A stretch of DNA of 48,316 nt from Clostridia bacterium (GTDB taxonomy: Bacteria > Bacillota > Clostridia > Oscillospirales > Acutalibacteraceae), in contig JAFQKF010000008.1 of NCBI GenBank assembly GCA_017397105.1, positions 1 through 48,316 on the forward strand, written 5' to 3'. A program made the translations under genes and the position numbers. The notes beneath the pieces were generated by a model that saw only the letters and a list, made by a program, of their open reading frames with translations, was not told the origin of the DNA and did not search any database. Each line of letters starts with the position of its first letter. The first letter of the stretch is position 1. This document shows positions 27,194 through 36,469 of this stretch, piece by piece.

Positions 27194-28082
27194 TTTTTCT
27201 CAGCCCCTCAAAGAATTTTTTAATTGTTTCGCCCAGGTTTTTGGGTGAATCATCATCATCTGAAAGGAAAAGTTCAAAAAGCCTTTCTCTCAGAGAAGCC
27301 TCGTTGAACCCTCTTTCGATTGTACCTTTATAACACACAGAGATTGTTCCCGTTTCTTCAGACGTTATTATTGCAACAGCGTCGCTTTGTTCAGTAACGC
27401 CAAGCGCCGCACGGTGCCTCATACCCAAATCACTGGGGATTTCGGGATTCTGAGTAAGCGGCAAGACGCATCCTGCGGCATAAAGTCTTTCGCCCCTTAT
27501 AATGACGGCGCCGTCATGCAAAGGAGAATTGGGGAAGAACATATTTCCTATAATTTCGTGGGAAATGGCTGCATCTGTAATTGTGCCTGTTTTAATAATA
27601 TCACCCAGAAGAGTCTTGTTTTCAAGAATAATAAGAGAGCCGGTTTTGCTTGCGCTCATACGGCCGCAGGCCTTTGCTATTTCGATAAAATTGGTGCGCA
27701 TCTTGCTTTCGCTGACAGCCTTCCTTTCTCCCAGACCGAAAAACGAAAGTGTTGACGACCAGCTTCTGCCCATGTGCTCAATAGCATGGCGCAATTCAGG
27801 CACAAACAAGATTATGAGCACGAGAATAACGTTTGAAAAAACCTTACTGAAAATGTAGGCGGTTGCCTGCATATCAATGATATTTGTGATTACAAAGTAA
27901 ACAATAGCAAGCAAAAGCAAACCCTTTGCCAGCTGAAATGCACGGGTTTCTCTGATAAGCTTGATTGCCTGATATATAATAAAGGCAACAAGAATAATAT
28001 CAAGCGCATCCGCAATACCGAAAGACGACAAAACGGACGTTATTTTCGAAAACAGACTTGTTATATTTTCAACAAAGGTCAT
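27183..28082 (-). CDS. cdaA: Diadenylate cyclase CdaA
   Basis: 299 residues. Three membrane helices (about 24-44, 52-70 and 76-96) precede a DAC domain with both catalytic motifs: DGA (190-192) and RHR (222-224). Family knowledge: it makes c-di-AMP from two ATP; c-di-AMP controls potassium and turgor. The frame extends 37 codons upstream, but the ATG at 28082 follows AAGGAAGGGGAG and yields the family N-terminus. The promoter at 28124-28152 lies inside that longer frame, which also rejects the longer form. Confidence 0.96.
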   Translation of the reverse strand: MTFVENITSLFSKITSVLSSFGIADALDIILVAFIIYQAIKLIRETRAFQLAKGLLLLAIVYFVITNIIDMQATAYIFSKVFSNVILVLIILFVPELRHAIEHMGRSWSSTLSFFGLGERKAVSESKMRTNFIEIAKACGRMSASKTGSLIILENKTLLGDIIKTGTITDAAISHEIIGNMFFPNSPLHDGAVIIRGERLYAAGCVLPLTQNPEIPSDLGMRHRAALGVTEQSDAVAIITSEETGTISVCYKGTIERGFNEASLRERLFELFLSDDDDSPKNLGETIKKFFEGLRKNEK

Positions 28083-28123
28083 GGGCTTCTCCCCTTCCTT
28101 TTGCGGATTTTTTACAAGTAATA

Positions 28124-28152
28124 ATTCTAACACAGCTTTTACTCTACTGCAA
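28124..28152 (-). promoter_or_regulatory. Promoter of cdaA-cdaR
   Basis: On the minus strand TTGCAG (28152-28147), 17-bp spacer, TAGAAT (28129-28124), 42 nt before the cdaA start. Confidence 0.65.
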
Positions 28153-28179
28153 ATAAATATTGAATAATTAACAAAATTT

Positions 28180-28653
28180 TTAATTTTTGTCAATCAGGCA
28201 TACGCAGTGGGCGGCAATTCCTTCGCCTGTGCCTGTAAATCCAAGCCCTTCCTCAGTAGTTGCCTTGATGCTTATGCAGTCAACGTCAACGCCGCACGCT
28301 GATGCAATATTTGCACGCATATCATCAATGAAAGGGCGCAATTTAGGTGCCTGAGCCAGAACTGTTGCATCAAGATTTACAACACCGTAACCATTGGCTT
28401 TCACGGCATCAACAACTTTTCTAAGGAGCATAAGACTGTCAGCCCCTTTGTATGCGGGGTCACTGTCAGGAAAAAGCTTGCCTATATCGCCAAGCGCTGC
28501 CGCTCCGAGTAAAGCATCACTGACTGCGTGCAAAAGCACGTCGGCATCCGAATGCCCGAGCAAGCCCTTGACGTATTCAATTTCAACTCCGCCAAGTATC
28601 AGCTTTCTGCCTTCAACAAGGCGGTGCACATCATATCCGTGACCGATACGCAT
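28180..28653 (-). CDS. ispF: 2-C-methyl-D-erythritol 2,4-cyclodiphosphate synthase
   Basis: 157 residues, family length. Metal ligands Asp8 and His10 in GHGYDVH and His42 in DADVLLHA are present, with the [12 protein letters not shown]-terminal motif. Family knowledge: fifth step of the MEP isoprenoid route, releasing CMP. It follows rnmV by 3 nt; other MEP genes are elsewhere. Confidence 0.97.
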   Translation of the reverse strand: MRIGHGYDVHRLVEGRKLILGGVEIEYVKGLLGHSDADVLLHAVSDALLGAAALGDIGKLFPDSDPAYKGADSLMLLRKVVDAVKANGYGVVNLDATVLAQAPKLRPFIDDMRANIASACGVDVDCISIKATTEEGLGFTGTGEGIAAHCVCLIDKN

Positions 28654-28656
28654 TTC

Positions 28657-29253
28657 TTATTCTCCTCTGCCGTTTATTTCTTCAGCCGCCTTTAAAAAGC
28701 CTTCCTTTGTGGTAATGCAGTTGAGCACCTCAACCAATCCGTTTGAACTCAGGCGCCTCGGTAATCCGAAATATTCAAGCAACCGTGAACGTCTGGCGGC
28801 ACTGTCAGCACAACCCGAAAAGCCTGCCTCGAACAAATCAAGCTTGGTAATCTCACGCTGCTTTACCGATGACTGTTCGCAAAAAACTCCGGCATCTGTA
28901 AGTGCCTTGGTAATAACCTGTTCCGTCATTCCCTCAACACCGAGCATTCCTTCTTTTGAAGGCTCGGTTTTACGCTTTTCCTTGCCGTAAATATCGGGAA
29001 TATACGCATTGATTATGTATTTTTTATCAACCGCATTGCCTATAAAAGAGCGTATTATAAAACCTGCTGAGTCACTGTCGGTAAGCACCACAAGACCCCT
29101 GCTTTTTGCAAGAGTTCTTAAAAGCTGCTGACGCTCTTTATCCTTAAAAATGGCAAAACCGTCAGTTGTAATTATCGGCGCATCTATAAACCGTGAGAGC
29201 TTGATTTTATCATACTTACCCTCGACGATAACTGCCTGATTAATTTTTATCAT
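28657..29253 (-). CDS. rnmV: Ribonuclease M5
   Basis: 198 residues. A Toprim domain with Glu11 in VVEGKYD and the DSDSAG motif (59-64), then a DUF4093 C-terminal domain. Family knowledge: RNase M5 matures 5S rRNA in Firmicutes by double-strand cuts and needs ribosomal protein L18. It starts directly next to the holA stop. Confidence 0.94.
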   Translation of the reverse strand: MIKINQAVIVEGKYDKIKLSRFIDAPIITTDGFAIFKDKERQQLLRTLAKSRGLVVLTDSDSAGFIIRSFIGNAVDKKYIINAYIPDIYGKEKRKTEPSKEGMLGVEGMTEQVITKALTDAGVFCEQSSVKQREITKLDLFEAGFSGCADSAARRSRLLEYFGLPRRLSSNGLVEVLNCITTKEGFLKAAEEINGRGE

Positions 29254-30288
29254 TCAGCGGTCATTCCCCTCATAAATCGCAAGGCGTGCAAGTGTCTGCT
29301 CAAGAATCAGTGTTTTGCTGACTGACGAGCTTTTCATCATCCTGTCAGCCTCAGCGAGAAGTTCAATGCAGGAATAAATAGATGAAAGTGAAAGCCCGTG
29401 GCTTTCCCTTTGAGCATTGGTCAATCTGAAAACTTTACCGGAATAGTTATAAAGCTTAGCCACGTCCTCGGCACGCTTACCTGCCGTCACAGCCGCCCTT
29501 ACGCGGTACATATCGGTATATGACATTATAAAAGCGCCAAGAATCATAAGCGGATCTTCTTTCTGGGCAATAACGTTGCTTAGCTTTTGCTGAGCAATGG
29601 AAAACCTGCCGGAATGAAGAGCTTTTGTAATATCAAAAACTTTAGCCTCAAGAGTTTTGGGACATACGGCATCAACATCATCTTTTGTAACAGTTCTGCC
29701 CTTGGCGTAAGAACAGAGTTTATCCGTTTCGTTGATAACGGTATTAAGATCACTGCCGACACAGCTTATAAGATACGAAGCAACCCCTGCAGCAAAGGGA
29801 GCACCTCTTTTTTCAGCACCCTTCTCAATAGTACGCACAAGGTCGTTTTTTTCTTTTTTATCAAGCTTTACAACACTTCCGAAGGTATCGAAAAGATTAA
29901 TGATTTTTTTCCATTTTTCTCCCGAAACAGAGCGTGAAATCATGCAAAAAACAAGAGCACAAGATTCGGGTAATTCGGAAAGAAGTTCATTAAGAAGCGC
30001 AACATTTCCTGTATCAAGAGTATCAAGCGGCATATCCTTGACGACAATACAGTTTGTTTCGCTCATAACAGGAAAAGCCTGGGCACTGTCATAAACATCG
30101 CCGAGCACAGCTTCATTTCCGTCAAAAACGTGAAGATTGAAATCCTCAAAACTTTTGTCAACGGTTTTGTCAATAATTCTGTCAACATAAACCTTTTTCA
30201 GATAATCCTCGTCACCGTAAATTAGGTATGCACCCGTAGGAGTGCTTCGAAGCTTTTCTTTTAAACCGCTTTCTGATAGTACCGGCAT
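29254..30288 (-). CDS. holA: DNA polymerase III delta subunit
   Basis: 344 residues with the HolA N-terminal AAA-like domain (YLIYGDEDYLKKVYVD) and the C-terminal collar region. No P-loop function is expected in this subunit. Family knowledge: delta opens the beta clamp in the clamp loader. It follows comEC by 24 nt, the common order comEC-holA. Confidence 0.93.
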   Translation of the reverse strand: MPVLSESGLKEKLRSTPTGAYLIYGDEDYLKKVYVDRIIDKTVDKSFEDFNLHVFDGNEAVLGDVYDSAQAFPVMSETNCIVVKDMPLDTLDTGNVALLNELLSELPESCALVFCMISRSVSGEKWKKIINLFDTFGSVVKLDKKEKNDLVRTIEKGAEKRGAPFAAGVASYLISCVGSDLNTVINETDKLCSYAKGRTVTKDDVDAVCPKTLEAKVFDITKALHSGRFSIAQQKLSNVIAQKEDPLMILGAFIMSYTDMYRVRAAVTAGKRAEDVAKLYNYSGKVFRLTNAQRESHGLSLSSIYSCIELLAEADRMMKSSSVSKTLILEQTLARLAIYEGNDR

Positions 30289-30312
30289 AGTTACACCTAC
30301 TTTCCTGTTAAT

Positions 30313-32544
30313 TTATAGTCTGTCAACCGTATATTTCCCTTCTTCCGAAATACGTACTCGGACGTTACCCTCACCTGCGGTTGCAACGGTATTGACACCG
30401 CTGAGCAATAACGAATTCTGACGCAAACAGTCAGTATCCGCAAGCACCACTAAATCATATACATTTGCATCAAAGCCGTAAGGTAAATCAGCTCTGCAAA
30501 TCATAATATCAGGCTCAGGCAAACCGTATTCTGATAAATCGGTAGACGGATAAAACGATATAACAACGTTCAGCGAATAAATCTGCAAATAAGCAAATGA
30601 TGCTTCACTGTTACTCACACACGTAAAATTACCGCTTTCAAAAACATCGCCGAAAAGGCCGTTAAATCCGGTTTTTTCAACATCATTCAGCAAAAGCGCA
30701 CTACCCTCAGGTAATTCATCGCACGCAACGGCAAGCGGTCTGTGCTTAAGTAAAAATTTATTGCAGCAACCCGATTCGGTTTTATTGATTCTCGGAAGCA
30801 TGAGCATTTCAAGTTCGCTTACGTGACAGTCTTCAAGCATATAATTTATCTGCTCCGACGAATAAAAGTCATCCTCTCCGCAGCCGATCATAATACCTTT
30901 TCTGCCTTTGCTGATAAGCACCGCAGAAGCATTTCCTATATCCGCAACAGTTATGTTGACAAGCGGCGAAAAATATGCGTGCGAGAGAATAACCGATGAT
31001 AAAAACACCGCCGCGCAAAGCAAAGAGGCAAGGCGTATACGAAGCTTTGATTTTACAGAAAACAGTACAGCCAATCCCATTATTATCAGACAACCTGAAA
31101 GACAAATGAGTATAAGGCCTTTTTCCGGATAAAAGGTAATCGAATCAAAATTTTTCAGTTTGTCAGCGGTTGCAATGATAAGCTTTGCCGCCACGCCGCA
31201 AACCAGCCCCAAAGGATATTTCAGTACATTTACTAAAGGTAAAAACGAGAATGCGGCAGTTATTCCTGCTGACACCATACAAACTGTCGCTACAGGAATT
31301 ATAAAAACATTCGAAATAAAAGTTAAAAAATTAATTGAATTAAAATAATATATACAGACAGGTAATGTAAAAACAACGCAGGAAAAAGTACCGGTAAGTA
31401 TTCCTGCAAAGTATTCAACGGGTTTTCTTACAAACGATATTCTGATTTTCGAGATAAGCCCGTGTGTTCTGTCACGTATTTCAGGGTACAGTACAAGCAT
31501 ACCGAGAGTTGACAGCACTGACAGCAGAAAAGAAACGTTACCTGCCGCAAACGGTTGAGCAACAAGAATGAGCGCCACCGCAAATCCGAGTGAATTGATG
31601 CCGTCCTTTTCCCGGGAAAAAATATTGCCGAGCAAAGTGATTATAAGCATTATGCCTGCCCTTGTTACAGAATAAGTGAACCCTGAAAGGAACATAAACA
31701 AAAGAACAAACACAACCGACACGGCAGAAGCAACCTTCTTCCCCAGTTTCAGCTTGTCCGATGCTTTCAACACAAGTAAAGCCCAAACGGAAAGATGCAT
31801 ACCGGAAACACAGATAAGATGAGAAACTCCGATATCACGCAAAGAATCGTTAACCGATTCAGGCAAGCGTGCTTTATCACCAAGCAAAAGCGCAACTGCC
31901 AACGCACCCGTTTCCCCGGGCAATAAGCTGCTGAGGGCTGTTTTGATATCCTTGCGTATTTTTACAAAACGGTAAGCAAGAGGTTTTTGTGCCTCATCAA
32001 CCGTCGTTACCTTCAACGCATCGTTGCTGAAGTCTGCAGGATATGCTCCGAGAAAAGTGCCCGTTGATTTGAAATAATCAAGTATTTCAGCATTACGTGA
32101 GCCGAGAACATTAAATACAAAATCTCCGCTTACAGTATCATAGGGCTCAGCATCCAACGGAAGCTGCAGGGACAATCTGAGTTTTGTTTCACACTCAACG
32201 CCATTAATTGAAATACTCTCTGCTTCGTAATAAGTTCTTCCGTTTTCCGAATATGAATAATCAAGAATTCTGATTTCAGAGTTTACTCTGTCCCCTGCAA
32301 GAGACAGTGCAACCCCGTAATCAAACTGCATTGCCGAATAGAACAGCAGGCAGGCAACAAGACCTACAGCTGCAGAGCAGGGAATCACACGTTCTTTCCT
32401 TATACGCTGAAACGAAACGCCAAGAATAAAAACCGCTCCCAGCAGCACGGAAACCGCAATAAGAACTGTATCGGAATTAACGGCAAACAGGATATACAGA
32501 ATAAACAGCAAAGTAAATCCCGTTACCGCAAAAGGTCTCGGCAC
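30313..32544 (-). CDS. comEC: DNA-uptake channel ComEC/Rec2 with degenerate metallo-beta-lactamase domain
   Basis: 743 residues. N-terminal helices, a DUF4131 OB-like part (about 60-180), the Competence domain with many membrane helices and the signature DIGVSHLICVSGMHLSV, then a C-terminal metallo-beta-lactamase-like region. That region keeps a VADIGNASAVLIS strand but has no HxHxDH metal motif: the corresponding loop reads LPRINKTES, so it is probably inactive as a nuclease. Family knowledge: ComEC carries single-stranded DNA through the membrane and its C-terminal domain is thought to degrade the other strand. No other com genes are in the window. Confidence 0.9.
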   Translation of the reverse strand: MPRPFAVTGFTLLFILYILFAVNSDTVLIAVSVLLGAVFILGVSFQRIRKERVIPCSAAVGLVACLLFYSAMQFDYGVALSLAGDRVNSEIRILDYSYSENGRTYYEAESISINGVECETKLRLSLQLPLDAEPYDTVSGDFVFNVLGSRNAEILDYFKSTGTFLGAYPADFSNDALKVTTVDEAQKPLAYRFVKIRKDIKTALSSLLPGETGALAVALLLGDKARLPESVNDSLRDIGVSHLICVSGMHLSVWALLVLKASDKLKLGKKVASAVSVVFVLLFMFLSGFTYSVTRAGIMLIITLLGNIFSREKDGINSLGFAVALILVAQPFAAGNVSFLLSVLSTLGMLVLYPEIRDRTHGLISKIRISFVRKPVEYFAGILTGTFSCVVFTLPVCIYYFNSINFLTFISNVFIIPVATVCMVSAGITAAFSFLPLVNVLKYPLGLVCGVAAKLIIATADKLKNFDSITFYPEKGLILICLSGCLIIMGLAVLFSVKSKLRIRLASLLCAAVFLSSVILSHAYFSPLVNITVADIGNASAVLISKGRKGIMIGCGEDDFYSSEQINYMLEDCHVSELEMLMLPRINKTESGCCNKFLLKHRPLAVACDELPEGSALLLNDVEKTGFNGLFGDVFESGNFTCVSNSEASFAYLQIYSLNVVISFYPSTDLSEYGLPEPDIMICRADLPYGFDANVYDLVVLADTDCLRQNSLLLSGVNTVATAGEGNVRVRISEEGKYTVDRL

Positions 32545-32566
32545 ACGAAATCACTCCGAAAAATAA

Positions 32567-33106
32567 TTATTTAAAGAAAAGAGGAAGCTTTTCGAGGAAT
32601 ATAATATCATCCCTGTCAGCGGCATCACCCTCAGCAAGAACAGCACACTTAGCCACAACGTTTGCAGAAAATCTGGCACAAAGCTCTTCAACAGCCTTAA
32701 GCGATTCACCTGTACTGATAACGTCATCGAGTATTACTACTCTTTTACCGGTAAGCTCTCTGCCCTCAAGCGCATCCATAATAAGAGTCTGCTCACCGTT
32801 AGTGGTAATTGAACGCACACTTACGGATACGGGCTCTTTCATATAAAGCTTGGCTTTTTTTCTGGCAACAAAGTATTTCTTACCGCTCTGCCTTGACATT
32901 TCATAGGCAATGGGAATGCTTTTTGCCTCGGGAGTAACGATATAGTCAAACTCGGGGAGCTTCTTAAGAAGCTCCTCGCTTGCTTTTATTGTCATTTCAA
33001 CGTCACCGAAAATTATGAAGCCTGCAATATCAAGCTTTTCATTCACGGCACAAACAGGCAGGTTTCGTTCAAGACCCGCTATTTTCATTGTATAAAACTC
33101 AGACAT
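32567..33106 (-). CDS. Phosphoribosyltransferase-family protein (adenine PRTase-like)
   Basis: 179 residues, type I PRTase fold. The PRPP-binding loop VVILDDVISTGES is intact and the flexible region around KKYFVARKKAKLYM resembles adenine phosphoribosyltransferase-related proteins. It begins with extra residues (EFYTMKIAGLERNLPV) before the fold. The base specificity cannot be told; an Apt-like or regulatory PurR-like role is possible. Directly upstream of comEC and downstream of the HIT gene. Confidence 0.8.
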   Translation of the reverse strand: MSEFYTMKIAGLERNLPVCAVNEKLDIAGFIIFGDVEMTIKASEELLKKLPEFDYIVTPEAKSIPIAYEMSRQSGKKYFVARKKAKLYMKEPVSVSVRSITTNGEQTLIMDALEGRELTGKRVVILDDVISTGESLKAVEELCARFSANVVAKCAVLAEGDAADRDDIIFLEKLPLFFK

Positions 33107-33142
33107 ATTAACTCTCCTCGCTGAAAATTTTCATACACACAA

Positions 33143-33481
33143 TCAACCCGGAGGCCATGTGAAATCACGGCCGCCAAGAAGATGGAAATGCAGATGCTTT
33201 ACAGTCTGACCTGCTTTGATGCCTGAATTGGTAACTACTCTGAAGTCACCGTCAAGGCCGAGTTCATCAGCAACCTTTGCCGCAACCTCAAAAATATGGG
33301 CAACAACAGCGCTGTTTTCGCCGTTAATTTCAGCGGCGCATGAAATATGCTCCTTGGGTATTATAAGAACATGAACGGGAGCCTGAGGCTCAAGGTCATA
33401 AAAAGCGAGAACCTTCTCATCCTCATATGCCTTTTTTGAAGGAATATCTCCGTTTACAATTTTACAGAAAATGCAATCCAT
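33143..33481 (-). CDS. HIT-family nucleotide hydrolase
   Basis: 112 residues with CIFCKIVNGDIPS at the start (two Cys of a zinc site) and the histidine triad HLHFH (96-100). Family knowledge: HinT-like enzymes cleave adenosine phosphoramidates and related lysyl-AMP adducts. It follows alaS by 51 nt. Confidence 0.94.
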   Translation of the reverse strand: MDCIFCKIVNGDIPSKKAYEDEKVLAFYDLEPQAPVHVLIIPKEHISCAAEINGENSAVVAHIFEVAAKVADELGLDGDFRVVTNSGIKAGQTVKHLHFHLLGGRDFTWPPG

Positions 33482-33532
33482 AAATTCACTTCCTTTTGAT
33501 TTTAATACATGAATATAAATCGCTGTTTAAGG

Positions 33533-36190
33533 TTATTTAAGCATTGCCTTAACAATACTCTCAACTGCGGCCATAGCAGAAGCAACACCTGAAACATCCT
33601 TTGTTCCTGCCATTGCGCTGTCAGGTCTTCCGCCGCCTGAACCGCCGGCAAGCTTTGAAACCTCTCTTACAATATTACCTGCATGGGCACCCTTGGCGAT
33701 TGCATCCTTTCCGCAAGCGCAGGCAAAGTTTGCGCTTGCACCATTAACGGAGCAGATAACCGCAACAGAATCAGCATTTTCCTTTACCTTATCGCACATT
33801 GAACGAAGGTCACCGGGGTTAACACCTTCAATTGTGGTAGCAATAAGAGTTACACCGCCAAGGTCAACAGCACCGCTCATGAGGTCGCCTGTCTTGAGCT
33901 GAGAAAGCTCCGCACGAAGCTGCTCAATTTCCTTTTCTTTTGCCTTAAGGTCAGCCATAAGAGCATTGGCTTTTTTATCAAGCTCGGAAACGTTTGCAAG
34001 CTTCATAGCAGCAGCGGTATTGTTGATTAATGAATTATTCTTAGCAATATAATCAAGCACACCGTAGCCTGTAACAGCCTCTATTCTGCGAACACCTGCA
34101 GCAACAGAGGATTCTGAAACAATCTTGAAGAGACCGAGTTTACCGGTGTTGTTTACGTGTGTACCGCCGCAAAGCTCAGTTGAGAATTCCCCTGCTTTTA
34201 CAACTCGTACAACATCGCCGTATTTTTCGCCGAAAAGTGCCATTGCACCAAGCTTTTTAGCTTCTTCAATGGGCATTTCAGTGCTGGAAACAGGCATTGC
34301 GGCAAGGATAATTTCATTAACATTACTCTCAACTGCGGCAAGCTCTTCGTCTGTAAGAGCAGAGAAATGAGTAAAATCAAATCTCATGACAGTATCATTT
34401 ACAAGCTGACCGGCCTGCTCAACGTGTGAACCGAGCTGCTCACGAAGGGCAGCCTGAAGAAGATGAGCGGCAGTGTGGTTTCTCATGATCTTTTCATGTC
34501 TGCTTACGTTAATTGCCGCATAAACTTTTTCGCCAACAGCAATTGAATCGCCACCGATAAGCTTACCGATATGAAGGATGATTGAGTCGGGAGTTTTGTT
34601 TGTTGCGGTAACTTCAAAGGTTGCGCCTGCTTCGGTTTTTATAACACCTGTATCACCAACCTGACCGCCGCTTTCGCCGTAAAACGCAGTTTTATCAAGA
34701 ACTATAACTGCATTTGTATCTGCGGTAACGATTTCCGCACGCTCGCCGTCAACGATTATTGCCTTAACAACCGCATCACAGCAAGAGCAGTAAGATGAAC
34801 CGTCTTCAAGAAGATTGCAGCCGAGGAACTCAGTTGTTGATATATCCTTGAGAGAAGCCTGGCCGCCCTTCCAAGCCTCAGCACCTGCATCCTTACGTGC
34901 TGCACGGGCAGCGGCTCTGCTTTCAGCGTACAAGCGCTTGTATTCATCTATATCAACGCTCATTCCTCTTTCTTCGAGGAGCTCTTTTGTAAGATCAATG
35001 GGGAAGCCGAAGGTATCCTGAAGCTTGAAGGCATCAGCACCGCTGAGAATTCCGTTTGTATTCTGAGCAATGAGGTTTTCAAGCAAAACAAGGCCGGTAT
35101 CAATTGTCTTGTTAAAACTTTCTTCTTCAGCCTTGATAACCTTTACGATAAGGTCATGCTTTTCAACAAGATTGGGGTAAGCTTCAGCATTTTCTTTGAT
35201 AACGGTTTCACATACCTTATAAAGGAAGGTACCGTCTATGCCGAGAAGTCTTCCGTGCCTTGCAGCTCTTCTGAGAAGGCGGCGAAGAACGTAGCCCCTG
35301 CCCTCGTTTGAAGGCATTACACCGTCACCGATCATGAAAGTTGTGCTTCTGATATGGTCTGTAATAACTCTGAGAGAAATATCGTTCTTTTCATTATCGT
35401 GATATTTAACGTCGGCAATTTCGATAACGTGCTTCATTATATTCTGAACGGTATCAACCTCAAAAAGATTGTCAACACCCTGCATAACGCACGCAAGTCT
35501 TTCAAGACCCATGCCTGTATCAATGTTACAGCTTTTAAGCTTGGTATAATTGCCGTTACCGTCATTTTCAAACTGTGTGAAAACGAGATTCCATACTTCT
35601 ATAAAACGGTCGCATTCACAGCCAACCTTACAGTCAGGGCTGCCGCATCCGAATTTTTCACCGCGGTCAAAATAAATCTCAGAGCAAGGACCGCAGGGAC
35701 CTGCGCCGTGCTCCCAGAAGTTATCTTCTTTACCGAATCTTACCATATGGTCGGGCTTAACACCGATTTCCTTAGTCCAGATATCATAAGCCTCGTCATC
35801 CTCAAGATAAACGCTTACATAGAGCTTATCCTCGGGAATTTCAAGCACCTTCGTAAAGAATTCCCAAGCCCATGCAGTTGCTTCGTGCTTGAAGTAATCA
35901 CCGAAGGAGAAGTTGCCGAGCATCTCAAAATAAGTGCCGTGGCGGGCTGTAATGCCTACACGCTCAATATCAGGAGTTCTGATGCACTTCTGGCAGGTTG
36001 TAACTCTGTTTTTGGGAGGAGTAAGCTCACCTGTGAAATACTTTTTGAGAGGCGCCATACCTGCGTTGATGAGAAGCAGGCTCTTGTCCCCCTGAGGAAC
36101 AAGCGAAAAACTTGGCATTCTCAGATGCTCCTTTGATTCAAAAAATGACAGATATTTTTCTCTGAGTTCATTAAGTGAAGTCCATTTCAT
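33533..36190 (-). CDS. alaS: Alanyl-tRNA synthetase
   Basis: 885 residues, family length. The catalytic domain begins MKWTSLNELREKYLSFF and holds class-II motifs; the editing domain has HTAAHLL and CGGTH zinc ligands, and the C-Ala domain ends in a Gly-rich GGSGGGRPD segment. Family knowledge: it charges tRNA-Ala and removes misacylated Ser and Gly. The frame continues 52 codons further upstream through the T-box terminator, but the ATG at 36190 follows AAGGAGATATATACT and fits the family. Control is by the T-box directly upstream. Confidence 0.97.
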   Translation of the reverse strand: MKWTSLNELREKYLSFFESKEHLRMPSFSLVPQGDKSLLLINAGMAPLKKYFTGELTPPKNRVTTCQKCIRTPDIERVGITARHGTYFEMLGNFSFGDYFKHEATAWAWEFFTKVLEIPEDKLYVSVYLEDDEAYDIWTKEIGVKPDHMVRFGKEDNFWEHGAGPCGPCSEIYFDRGEKFGCGSPDCKVGCECDRFIEVWNLVFTQFENDGNGNYTKLKSCNIDTGMGLERLACVMQGVDNLFEVDTVQNIMKHVIEIADVKYHDNEKNDISLRVITDHIRSTTFMIGDGVMPSNEGRGYVLRRLLRRAARHGRLLGIDGTFLYKVCETVIKENAEAYPNLVEKHDLIVKVIKAEEESFNKTIDTGLVLLENLIAQNTNGILSGADAFKLQDTFGFPIDLTKELLEERGMSVDIDEYKRLYAESRAAARAARKDAGAEAWKGGQASLKDISTTEFLGCNLLEDGSSYCSCCDAVVKAIIVDGERAEIVTADTNAVIVLDKTAFYGESGGQVGDTGVIKTEAGATFEVTATNKTPDSIILHIGKLIGGDSIAVGEKVYAAINVSRHEKIMRNHTAAHLLQAALREQLGSHVEQAGQLVNDTVMRFDFTHFSALTDEELAAVESNVNEIILAAMPVSSTEMPIEEAKKLGAMALFGEKYGDVVRVVKAGEFSTELCGGTHVNNTGKLGLFKIVSESSVAAGVRRIEAVTGYGVLDYIAKNNSLINNTAAAMKLANVSELDKKANALMADLKAKEKEIEQLRAELSQLKTGDLMSGAVDLGGVTLIATTIEGVNPGDLRSMCDKVKENADSVAVICSVNGASANFACACGKDAIAKGAHAGNIVREVSKLAGGSGGGRPDSAMAGTKDVSGVASAMAAVESIVKAMLK

Positions 36191-36207
36191 AGTATATATC
36201 TCCTTTT

Positions 36208-36220
36208 GGGCAGAACGCCC
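36208..36220 (-). repeat. Small GGGC hairpin before the alaS ribosome binding site
   Basis: GGGC-GTTCT-GCCC on the minus strand, ending 4 nt before the AAGGAG of alaS. It could affect ribosome access or be incidental. Confidence 0.3.
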
Positions 36221-36237
36221 GTTATTTAAAAAATTGC

Positions 36238-36455
36238 AAAAAGGTGCAGTTACACAATCAAATGGGACGGCCTTGAGACCGCGGTACCACCCAAATTGCG
36301 CAAATGCACCACTCAATACGTTAACGCCGCATACGCCGCCGCTCATCGCAGCAGATGCTCAGGGATGGCTGCCTCAGCCGGAGGTTTGCAGGTATCTCAG
36401 CAAATGCCCCGCTCTCTGTAAAACACGGAAAAGGCTCTTCCCATCACAGCAAAAG
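36238..36455 (-). promoter_or_regulatory. T-box riboswitch (Ala, specifier GCA) controlling alaS
   Basis: On the minus strand: stem I base GATGG (36445-36441) pairs with CCATC (36368-36364), AGAGAG and GCTGAGA motifs follow in the upper part, and the specifier GCA (36372-36370) sits just above the base helix, an alanine codon. The T-box bulge sequence GGGTGGTACCGCGG is at 36292-36279. The terminator pairs GGTGCA (36310-36305) with TGCACC (36248-36243) followed by TTTTT; it includes part of the antiterminator side, so the two are exclusive. Family knowledge: uncharged tRNA-Ala stabilises the antiterminator and turns alaS on. Confidence 0.9.
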
Positions 36456-36469
36456 TATTAAATTAAAAA

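Noticed and set aside
28160-28200. TTGACA near the end of ispF as a second cdaA promoter
   Set aside because: No -10 at 16-18 bp; the TTGCAG/TAGAAT pair fits better.
35354-36136. Open frame of 260 codons antisense to alaS
   Set aside because: A shadow of a conserved synthetase domain; low-complexity Ile/Asn-rich composition and no start signal.
36191-36346. N-terminal extension of alaS through the T-box
   Set aside because: The region is the T-box terminator; the ATG at 36190 has a good ribosome binding site and the family N-terminus.
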